A stretch of DNA of 51,380 nucleotides, taken from Chara braunii. Its lineage: Eukaryota > Streptophyta > Charophyceae > Charales > Characeae. The stretch is taken from the NCBI GenBank assembly GCA_003427395.1, contig BFEA01000246.1:1132665-1184044 (forward strand), in the 5' to 3' direction. Both the position numbers and the translations under genes were made by a program. Of this stretch, positions 9,342-18,447 are shown piece after piece. The stretch's first letter is position 1; each line of letters begins with the position of its first letter. The notes beneath the pieces were generated by a model. The model saw nothing but the letters and a program-made list of their open reading frames with translations. It did no database searches and was not told where the DNA came from.

Positions 9342-11832
9342 GAGGGGCGTGGCCGAGGATTTTTGGCCGTAAGGGTTGAGTCTCCCGGACGGAACGGAAG
9401 GCTCTTGTTTCTTGGCTGAGGTTTTTCTCGGAGTCGAAGTACCGTCGCGAAGTCCCGCGGGGGTCGGATTACTCCGAAACGATAAAATCAGAAGGGTTTC
9501 AGTGAAAATGAATTGTCGTCGTGCATCGGGACGAGAAAAGGCATTAAGGGGAGGAGGCCATGGCGGCAGACGACAAAAACTCCGGCCGTCATGAGTTCCG
9601 GGGATAGATGGTGGGTTCGAAGCCTTCAGGCCTCGTCATCGGCCTCACGAAGTGGCCGAACCCTCGGGTCTTTTGTTGTAGAGGTGGTTGGTTCGAGGCC
9701 TTCAAGCCTCGGCGTCGGACTCATAGAGCCTGCGCGAAAGTTTCCGGGAGGGTAAAGCGGCGGGGGGGNCTCGCCGGCATCTGAATTTGAAATTGCGAGG
9801 GCAGCGCCCCCGCACTACGGGAAAGCTCGGGGAAACGTGTCGCTCCCTCGTAACCCAGGACCAGCCGTCGCCACGAACACGAGTCCCCCTGGCGACACCA
9901 GCGACAATCAAAATGCGGTCGCCACGCGGCGTAAGCGGCCGACCAGGGCAACACCGTTAAACCCGTATAAGGCAATATTAGAGTCGGGGAATCAAAGCGA
10001 TCAATCAACACAAACCCGTTCCCCCTTATCTCACAAGCCCGAGGCGGGTCTTGCCAACACACTTGCTCCTTCCGCCTCAGCGCGCGCCGTACGTCCGCAC
10101 CGCAGTAGACGCTGTCATCATCTGTGATGGGGAAGGCCGGTAGCGAAATGAGACGATCGGAGGTACGTAATGAACACGGGCAAGATCCCGCGTTCCCGGT
10201 CATCCGAACCAACACCGAATCCATACAACAATCGTCGCAACTCTTTTCTCTCGAAAGTGGGCGCGTAGGGGGAGGATGACGAAATCTAAGCTTTCTCCCC
10301 TTAGCGGGGGCGTTGACCGTCCGCGCGGACGCAGGCGGTTGACGTCACTGGTACGGGGACGAGAAGCTCTAAAAGGCGATGACTGTTAGTTCAAAAGGAA
10401 GGCGATCGAAAAGGGAGAGAGAGAGTTACGCCAAGCCCGCGCGAGAGCGCAGGAAAGGCTGCGGAGGGGAGGGGAACAACCGGATCAACACACTCATACT
10501 CCTAAGCAGACGGTCCCCTAGTTCTGTTTCCCCATCCCCGCCCGGACGAATACATACACACATACATGCATGCAATCAACAACCCTTGACAGGACATCTA
10601 ATCATCCATGGACCTTCGACGTCACTCATGCGCATAACCAGCTCCCATCACTCAGGGCTTCACACACACGACATGCATAGACAAAGTAGCAATGGAGATA
10701 AAAGCGAGTCCTTCGTGTACACAAAAATTTCAATTAACTGTTGACCCCAGGCACAGCCTTCAAAACTTCCCAAGACCACCGACCACCATAGCCACAAGGC
10801 CCTGCCGCGGCCGACGTCCAATCCCCACCATTGCTCAGTCCCTCCGACTGCTTCGCCCCGAGACTACCGGGGGGTCCACCCCACGTCGTCACTCCGCCCG
10901 TCCTTGGGCTCGTCGAGCCTGTTCGGCGCCGCGGACTCTCGCGCATAGCTCGCGCAGCATTGCAGCCGAGATCAAAGAGAGGGATAGGAGAGGGTTGCGC
11001 AAATTTATAACGCGGGAGGCGGCGGGTTAACAGCGCGAGGTGCGGGCAACGCAGGTTGTAGATGAGCAGGACAGGAGAGAGAGGTGGGGAGTTAGAGGGT
11101 TCGATCCGCGGGATTGCATGGCTACGTGATTGGGGTGTTCGTCCAAGTGGTGCNCNNTTTCCCGCTTTCCACATTGATCCGAGCATCCCAACTACGCAGC
11201 CAATCACTTCGCGGAGGAAGACGGGGTAAGGATCAAGCTGGGCGTAGGGGAAGACGAAGAGTCCTGCATGGGGAAAACGCGCGCAGCAAGAAGGGAAAAT
11301 GGCACGAGGATGCAAAGCAAGAAACGGGGATGCGAGACGCGCGAAAAAACCGGAGCTTGGTCGCGCGCGCAAAAATTCAAAAAGTCCCAACCGCACCCGT
11401 TTCTTGGTTTTCATACTGCGGCCGCTATTCACCCGCGGGAGTTATTAACCAAACAAAATGAAAAAGCTGTTTCAAAAAGAAAACAAAAGCAAAAAGAAAG
11501 AAAAACCCCTTTCTATCCGCGTCCGTACTTCGGGGCTTCCGCGGGATTTTTCCTCAGTGATACGGCAAGCCGCGCGGTACAGATCTGAGCTTATCACATC
11601 TGTAATATGCAGGGGGTTCCGAAAAATTAGCAGTCTCCCGACTGTTGATGCCATCATATCATGGATGATCGGGCGGCCTCTTCATCGTCAGCTGGCCCGA
11701 TCATCTTCCTAATCTACGTGGATGCATCCTGCATCCTCCATCGCCTCCTCCCATAGTATACATTCGATGGGGCGGCCCCTTCATCGTCAGCTGGCCCGAT
11801 CGGTAAGTAAAAAGGGTTTTTTTTTTTTTTTT
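9342..11832. other. GC-rich region without a recognised gene
   Basis: High GC and few homopolymers distinguish this stretch from its neighbours. Long open frames exist on both strands but have low-complexity Arg/Pro/Ser composition and no motifs. Local direct repeats are TTCGAAGCCTTCAGGCCTCG (9616) with a similar string near 9691, and a 32-bp pair at 11671-11702 and 11770-11801. On the minus strand a TATAAATT string lies near 11000, so part of this could be the long terminal repeat of the Ty3 element to the right. I could not find a matching second LTR. Isolated N bases lie at 9769 and 11154-11158. Confidence 0.4.
11671..11801. repeat. Pair of 32-bp direct repeats
   Basis: The units GGGCGGCCTCTTCATCGTCA + GCTGGCCCGATC at 11671 and 11770 differ by one base and lie 99 bases apart. 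Their role is unknown. Confidence 0.9.
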
Positions 11833-11866
11833 AATATATATATATATATATATATATCATCAAATA

Positions 11867-11937
<71 letters not shown>
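11833..11937. repeat. (AT)n microsatellite
   Basis: Two AT runs (11833-11858 and 11868-11937) are separated by ATCATCAAATAGA, and a poly-T run precedes them. Confidence 0.98.
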
Positions 11938-11940
<3 letters not shown>

Positions 11941-12033
11941 CGCGTATCGTCGCGCGAGCTTTTAGATCCGGAAAAGAAGAAGAAAAAAAGGAGAAGGAGA
12001 AGGAGAGGACAGGGGAGAGGTAAACGAGGGTGA

Positions 12034-13410
12034 TCAGAGGAAGTGATCTATGTCAGGATTGAGAGGGGGCGGAATAGGTGGAAGAAAAGCAGCCATTGCC
12101 GCAGGAGTCGTCGGCGCATCTTCCTCATGGAAGTGATGCTGGACGAATGAGGGGTAAAGGAAAGCCCCCGGCACATGTGAGAGGACACGTGGCGCCAGAT
12201 CCGCTACCGCTCGCACCACCCGCTTGCGCACCGATCGGGGCCCTGGACCCGTCATCACCACATGAGTCTCAGGGTAAGGCCGCTGCTCCCGCTTCTGCGC
12301 TGCGAAAATCAGGAAGTGGTACATTGCATTTGGACGCTGGCCGGTCTCGTAGATGAGCGTCCTCGCCAATCGCGCCGCAATACACCCTTGGAAAGGGGGT
12401 GTCAGATATGGCTTCCACGCCGGATCAGGGCGCGGCGCCCCCGCGATGGCCTCGAGCCTGATGGTGGCGGGCTCCACCATGAAGTCCACCTCGATCGGAT
12501 GGACCGTCCGGCTCGGATGAACTACTAATGTCAATGACCGGGGCACCCCGGGGTGGCTGGCGGGAACGGAGAGGTCCCGCGAGGACGGGGGGTCTGGATA
12601 TGGGATCCGGAAATCCCATTCGGCTTCCTCCTCCGGCTGCTGCTGCTGATGATGGCCCGGCTCCATCAAGATTGAGATCGGGCACACGCGAAATGGGCGG
12701 CGATGGCACGATAGTCTCCTTAACGAGCGTCGCCGCGCTCCCAGGCACAGGGTCAGGAATCCGCGTACGCGCGGGCTGAATCACCTCCTCGCCGCCGCCG
12801 ATCCTGCTACCTTGCGCTCCTGGCGACGGGTGGCGTCTCTTCCTCTTCGGCGTCTTCTTGGGGGCCTTCGCTGGCGTTGGTTGAGGATACGACGAGGGAG
12901 GACACAACGGCCTTTCCTCTGGGAAGTCCTCCAATCTCTCAGCGCGCTGCGCAATGTAATCCGGGATGACTACCGCGTTGTACGTTCTCCGCGGGGCCGT
13001 CGCCGTCCGCAATCGTGGTTGGATCTCCTCCTCTCGCTCGCGATCACTTGCGCAATGGAGAGGAGCTCAAGATGTATGAGCTCCAACAATCCCGGATCGA
13101 TTGTCTGGAGCGGGGCGAAGGGGTACAGCGCCACCGTCCCTTCCTTCTCCGCTGGCTTGGGCCGCGCGATGACGTAGTAAACGATGAAGTGTTCCCCGAT
13201 AGCGTGGTCTTCGTGACCCACGAAGAACCGGAACATCCCCAGCGCCACCGACTTGTACAGTGCACGGTGCAACTCCCACGCGTCTTCGTCGGCGAAGGGC
13301 AGCGGCTCCACGTCAGTTAGCTCCACCAAATACTCCGAGAACTCGCGCATGGGGTAAGGGCCCTCCGTGAGCTGGTCGGGGAGGGTGGTGTAGGAGAAGA
13401 AAGGAGGCAT
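12034..13410 (-). pseudogene. Unrecognised Ty3/gypsy-linked ORF (Y), about 455 codons, two frameshifts
   Basis: It begins with an ATG at 13410 (MPPFFSYTTLPDQLTEGPYP), 24 bases after the stop of ORF X. The N-terminal part includes ELHRALYKSVALGMFRFFVG. The frame shifts near 13035, where the alternative reading gives EEIQPRLRTATAPRRTYNAV. It then passes through a basic, disordered, NLS-like stretch (APKKTPKRKRRHPS) and shifts back near 12505. The C-terminal block (HPIEVDFMVEPATIRLEAIA and later YHFLIFAAQKREQR) ends at 12034. I do not recognise the family. Its position after integrase suggests an additional ORF of the retroelement. A host gene captured next to it is possible. Confidence 0.5.
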
Positions 13411-13434
13411 TTAGTACGGGACAGGGGGAATAGC

Positions 13435-13959
13435 TTAGAGGTTGAGAGGAGCAGCGGGAGGGAGAAGCGCGGGGAGCTGCGGCACCAACGCAATCGGTCC
13501 GTCCTCTGCCCTACGCAGTAGCACTTCGTGGGCTGTGCATCGATGTCCCCCTCGTCCTTGCACTCTGGCCACTAATCTGGCCGCTTCCACCGTGTATTCG
13601 CGCACAAAGCTGCGCGCCGGTTCCTGATTCTGCTGCGGTAGGACCGTCAAGTCTCCGATGAAGGTGGCGACGCTGTGCACGAAGTTGGGTGCCACCTGGA
13701 GCACACGGAACTCAATGAATACTCGGGTTGTCTCCCGACCAGGCAACTGCGTCACGTCCACGTACACTCCCGCATATGTCAGCCGATCGCAAAGCAACGA
13801 GTACGCTGCCAAATCAGCAACCCCGGGCGCTGGCACATTCACCTGTTGGATGTCGTACCGCAACTGCCTCTCCTCATTAAACTGATGCCGCAATAAGCGA
13901 TCTGCAAGCGGGGTCTGGAAGTGCTCGAGGGGCTCATGCTCTGGCTGGCGATGGTTCAT
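13435..13959 (-). CDS. Unrecognised Ty3/gypsy-linked ORF X, 174 aa
   Basis: The first ATG in frame is at 13959 (MNHRQPEHEPLEHFQTPLAD). This start overlaps the end of the integrase C-terminal frame (stop at 13934) by 26 bases, as often seen for consecutive retroelement ORFs. The protein has alternating hydrophobic and charged segments (VYVDVTQLPGRE, VFIEFRVLQVAPNFVHSVAT) and a Pro/Leu-rich end. There is no transmembrane segment or signal peptide, so an envelope role is not supported. It is followed closely by ORF Y. Function unknown. Confidence 0.5.
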   Translation of the reverse strand: MNHRQPEHEPLEHFQTPLADRLLRHQFNEERQLRYDIQQVNVPAPGVADLAAYSLLCDRLTYAGVYVDVTQLPGRETTRVFIEFRVLQVAPNFVHSVATFIGDLTVLPQQNQEPARSFVREYTVEAARLVARVQGRGGHRCTAHEVLLRRAEDGPIALVPQLPALLPPAAPLNL

Positions 13960-15179
13960 CCTGCTCCATGAAACTCTCAGCACCAATGGACGAGGCAGAT
14001 CGGGAAGAGGAGGAGGATGAAGAAGGAGAGGGTGATCTCGTAGGAGCGGGGGTCCGTAGGGGACCTAGCGATGGTTGGAAGGGCCGGAGCGTGGCAGCGT
14101 GTCGTGTCAGCGGTCGGGCCTGGGAGTTGTGACGGGTAATCAGCTTCACGGACTGCTGTCCCTGTGCGCCAACTTCCGTGACCTTGTAAATGCCTGTGTA
14201 GCGCGGGTGGATCTTGGAGGAACGCGCAGATTTTCGTACCTGCACCAAGTCCCCAACTTTATAGTGGGACAGTGGTCCCGCCGACGCGTGTCGATTCTCG
14301 TAATCACGGATCTGCCGTTGATGTGTCTGATCTACGGCCTGCTGTCGACGGCGAGCTAACGGGGGATAGACCCTTAGCCATTAAGTCCATGTAGTGGGGG
14401 GCCTTGTCTCGATTCTGGGCCCGTGTTGCTCTAACTTCCATACCTACTAAGGGGGACAATTGCACCCGAGGGACACTATTGGTTCTCAGTTGAAAGGGGG
14501 ACACCCCAATACTACCGTGTGGGGTAGCCCGACAAACGGCCAAAATGTGATCGACAATGACCGGCCAGGGTCGGGTGTCTCCCGCAGTGATATTTCGTCT
14601 AAGGGTCGTCTTAATCAGTCGGTTGGCATTCTCTACCAGGCCATTGGCTTGAGGCCAATGCCCCGGTGAGTAGATAATCTTAACATCCGCCCTGACTAGG
14701 CGACGTTCTACTTCGCCTTGAAATTCCGACCCATTGTCCATGTGTACCTCTTCTACGTCTAGATGCATGCACAAAAATCGATTTACGTACCAGGCTACTT
14801 CCTGCGAATTTCGGCTGGTCATAGGGTACGCCTCGATCCATTTTGAAAAATGATTGACGACCACTAAAAGAACATTGAGCTCTCCCTGATCGACGGGCCA
14901 TCTCGGAACGTTGATATCCGTCGTATCGATGCTAACCCTCTGAAAGGGGCGCTCTACACGAGTGGGAACCATCGTCCGACGCATCTTTACCGGCGCCTTG
15001 TCCGCCGCGCAGGCCGGGCAATTCTGAACGATGTATTTCACATCTTCCCGAATTCCCGACCAGTACCATCCGTTCTTTTCGATGGCTTTTTCCGTGTACC
15101 TGACCGCGAAATGGACCGCATCCTCCTCATGAGCAGCTCGTGTCCAATCGAGCCTAGCAAGAGGGTGTGGAACCGTCAA
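13934..15179 (-). pseudogene. Ty3/gypsy integrase
   Basis: Domains in order are as follows. First, an HHCC-like zinc finger (H-E-E-D-A-V-H followed by CPAC). Next, the DDE core, with Asp in VSIDTTD, Asp in VHMDNGSEF and Glu in GLVENANRLIK, all present. Then a C-terminal segment (HYKVGDLVQVRKS, then IHPRYTGIYKVTEV) typical of Ty3 integrase tails. Integrase joins element cDNA to chromosomal DNA. A frameshift near 14370 separates the core from the tail, so this copy is inactive as read. It lies downstream of RNase H in the usual RT-RNase H-integrase order. Confidence 0.92.
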
Positions 15180-15825
15180 CCAGCTAGACTCTCCGTCGTC
15201 ATCGACCTACCGTTTTTGTAACGTCGGGCCCAACCAGCGATAGTCCTGCGCCCGCCGCTCCGTGACTCTCCGCCGTTCGGCTTTGGTAAGTTATGACAAC
15301 GAGTCGCCTGACAGTCTCCGTAGCAACAGAAGGTTCGTCCAAGCTTTTGCCCGGCGGGCACTTGGCGCAAATCCGTCGGCTGTTCTAGCGTCCAAATACC
15401 GCTTCTCGGTAGGGACTTGGTCCGTTCTACAGTTGGGACAGACCCACGTCTTTTCACTTCGGTACCTAACGCACTGTCCGTGAGATTTGACCGTATGACA
15501 CTGACTACACTATACCCATAAAAGAAAACTGGGCCCTCCCAGATGTGACCCTTCGTGGTCCGAGATCATGGGCAAGGTACAGAAGAAACAGGGACTTAGG
15601 TGTGTTTCAGGGGACAGGTTGGGGCTAGACGAAAGAGCGAGGGAGTGGGACGAGGGCAGAGAGATAGCGTCGACCATCTCTGATGAAACCTCCATTCCGG
15701 ACTCAGGCGTCGTCCTTACGCAGCACGTGTAGCTCCCCGTAGTGCGGTTTCGTCGCGGCGACTTCTGGCCTCCACGGAATGAGTCGCTCGTTGGCGGGAC
15801 ACTTGTTGGGCGGCAGAAGGCGCGT
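15180..15825 (-). pseudogene. Ty3/gypsy pol linker, degenerate
   Basis: This lies between RNase H and integrase. In one frame a TWVCPNCRTDQVP segment (possible zinc ribbon) and a WLGPTLQKR segment are visible, with stops between them. No independent gene is supported. Confidence 0.5.
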
Positions 15826-16145
15826 TCATCCATCGACGTTACCATGCTGCCGCGTGGCACGGTGGCGGATGTCGAAGTCATAGTCCTGCAGACGCACCGC
15901 CCACCTGCCCAGCGTCCCCGTGTAGTTTGTGTTGTTGCGTAGGGACAGCAGCGGCTGATGATCCGTTACCAGCACGAATTTCTGGCCGTACAGATACGGT
16001 CGGAAATGCTGAATCCCCCACACCACCGCCAGACATTCACCTTTGCACGCTTCGTAATTAGTCTGCGCCTGGCTCAGCGTCTTGGACGCATACTCAATGA
16101 CGTGCTCCCTTCCGTCCTTTCCGTGCTGAGTCAGCACCGCCGAAG
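15826..16145 (-). pseudogene. Ty3/gypsy RNase H, 5'-truncated
   Basis: The frame reads EYASKTLSQAQTNYEACKGE, then LAVVWGIQHFRPYLYGQKF, then LVTDHQPLLSL and RHRATRQHGNVDG. These are diagnostic of Ty3 RNase H, which removes the RNA strand during reverse transcription. Residues ahead of AVLTQ are missing because plus-strand LINE sequence begins at about 16146-16149. The reverse transcriptase and gag that should precede it are absent. Confidence 0.92.
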
Positions 16146-16148
16146 GTA

Positions 16149-17351
16149 GGAGCTTTTGTCAAAGGACGCTCGATCATGGACAATATTGTCACAACGATAG
16201 AGTCGATGGAACTGATTCAAGAAGAGAACAGGAACTTCGCAGTACTATTATTAGATATGGAAAAGGCCTATGACCGAGTGAATTGGTCATACGTCCTGAC
16301 CACACTACGCTGGCTAGACTTCGGGGAGAATTTCTGTCATTGGGTGATTGTGCTCTACTCCTTTTCCACGGCCGTAGTCATGGTAAACGGACACTTCTCG
16401 AGGGCGTTTCCCCTATCTCGTTCCCTTCGTCAAGGATGCCCCTTGGCACCACTTTTGTTCGTGGTACAGTTGGAAACAGTATTATGTAATATCCGTAGTA
16501 GCGCTGCAATAGTTGGACTCCCTACTCGTGGACGAGACTGTCGGGTTAAGGCACTAGCGGACAATTTATTTGCAGTTACAGAAAACACAGAGGACTCGCT
16601 GCGCGCTCTGAGGTTACGCTTGAAAGAATACGAAGATCTGTCGGAGGCGGCCATAAACTGGTCAAAGTCTGCCTTCCTGCTGCCGAGTACATACCATCTC
16701 AGTGTAGAATGGGGAATGAAACGAATTCCAGATCACCAGTCAGAGAGATTTCTGGGCGTCCAAGTGGCCCTTCCGTCCTGCGCCGCAGACCAGGATGAGC
16801 TGTTACAACAGAAGGTGGTAAGCAGAGCCTCCATATGGGGTAAAGCCCCACACTTGTCTCTGATGGGAAGGGCGCTGGTTGTTAATGCTGCGCTTTTCGC
16901 CTTGCTATGGTACGTTGCAAAAGTCAGACCTCTGGGTCGGAGAGCAAGGACGGTGATAAAACGCCGGGCCACTCGCTTCATCTGGAAACCTTCGGCGAAG
17001 GAAGGAGAAGGATGCATCTCCAAGGTAGCGTGGGATCAAATCTGTTTCCCACGGGAAGAAGGTCTGGACCTCAGAGACCCAGAGAAGCAAAATATGGCCC
17101 TGTTGGGTAACTGGGTAATGAAGGCTCTTAATGCAGCAGATGACCAACATTGGATATTGCTCGCAGAAATGTTGCTGGCAAAAACCTGGAACCTGAGGCG
17201 ACCAGGAGATGTGTGGGCCTGTATATGGATGGACTCCTACCTTCGAAGGAAATGCTTTTGTGCATTTTCGGGAGTAGTGGAGCTACGCCCTGATTCTCCC
17301 TTTCTGGCGGACAACCTTCGTGATGTAATCGACGGTCACAGAGAACATTAG
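16149..17351 (+). pseudogene. LINE reverse transcriptase fragment, second copy
   Basis: One open frame of about 400 codons starts mid-domain at GAFVKGRSIMDNI and includes LLDMEKAYDRVNWSYV, RSLRQGCPLAPLLFVVQLE and ALADNLF. It then follows the same C-terminal region as the copy at 7290-8340. The second Asp of the catalytic pair is Asn (codon AAT at 16563-16565), so it would be inactive even if complete. It is free of stops over its length, unlike the first copy, and ends at 17351 after diverging from it. Its left boundary abuts Ty3 RNase H on the opposite strand. Confidence 0.92.
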
Positions 17352-18447
17352 CAAAGCCCGCGTAAAGGGAGAGACAGCCACTTGGCGTACAGGAGTAGTA
17401 GGCAGGCAGGCCGGCAGCCTACTCCCTCCCCCATCCTACTCCCCGCGAAAAACATCGTCTTTCAGGGTGTATATGTATACTTACACCCCAGCTTGTCCGA
17501 CTGATCTCACTTGGACGGAATCCCAGTTAGATGCATGTATCAGGCAGTGTGAATACCCCCGCACCTTCGGGCGTAGAGACGGTAGATCGAAGGAGTTCTG
17601 GCGATGGAGGATGAAGCCATCACTCCGGCGACTCTCGATGTCGCCGACGCAATCCTGAGGGCGTTGCTGGGGCGGGATTGTAGGGCGTAATCACTTACGC
17701 CAGCACTTCTTGGAGTGAATCTGGACGCCATGGCGGTTCTATACGTCCAAGAGAAGTCCTAGTAAAAGTATAGAGTCTCAGGTGAAGCTTTATGTGAGAC
17801 ACAGCAGAACAGGTTCTTGCCAGTGAGTACAGAGGGCGGGGCAGACTCGCGCCATGTTTTCGATTGAATGCGGGCGCAATGTCGGTCGGAGGCATCGACT
17901 GAACTCCTGCTGCCGTGAGTGTCCCGGCCTCAAGTGGAAAATTGGCCACGTGCACATAGACGCATCTTCTCTCCGTAGACGTGTGCGTGTCTTTCAGTGG
18001 TGAATTCTAGGAATGACACGTGGCACGCGTCGAGCATGGAGAGGGATTGCCATCGGCTGTCTCACAGCCGCTCTGCTTAGAGTGGTTTTTGAAGAGCGGG
18101 AACACGCTTCAGAGGCGAAGCGGGCGGAAGGGCGGGGACGGGGGCGGAAGGCAGTGCGCAAGGGCGGCTGTTGTCGCGCATGCGCGGGCGTCTTCTTCTG
18201 TCGCACTCTGATTAGCGGCACATGTAGCGCATAGAGCACGCGCCACGCCGGCACGTCGTTGCTTGATGGCCATTGCCGTAGGTGATAGGTCGAGAGAACA
18301 GGGTGTTTGATAGTTTGTTTGAGCCTTTTTGTTCTCTCTCTCTCTCTCTGTGTAGCGTTTGATTGATTGCTTGGATGATTGGTTGATTGATTATTGTGTG
18401 ATTAGTCAATTGATTGATTTTTGTTGATAGATAGGTCGCGGCTTTCA
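17352..18447. other. Upstream flank of the S-acyltransferase gene, no gene recognised
   Basis: This is unique-looking, moderately GC-rich sequence. A short palindrome, GTGTATATGTATACTTACAC, lies near 17467. A (TC)n run near 18333-18350 and ATTG-type repeats near 18358-18420 lie just before the start codon. No TATA box at a convincing distance was seen. Confidence 0.4.

Noticed and set aside
10734-11432. 232-codon minus-strand frame
   Set aside because: Arg/Pro/Ser-rich, spans ambiguous bases, no motif; best explained by high GC content.
9342-11832. Long terminal repeat of the Ty3 element
   Set aside because: A TATA-like string is present, but no TG...CA-bounded repeat, purine tract or second LTR copy could be identified in the window.
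13435-13959. Envelope protein of the Ty3 element
   Set aside because: No signal peptide, transmembrane helix or cysteine pattern; only its position would suggest it.
18421-18447. Longer N-terminus for the S-acyltransferase
   Set aside because: The nine extra codons begin with TTG, not ATG. The first ATG at 18448 is the reasonable eukaryotic start. The same logic moves the CacyBP/SIP start from a GTG at 48475 to the ATG at 48469.
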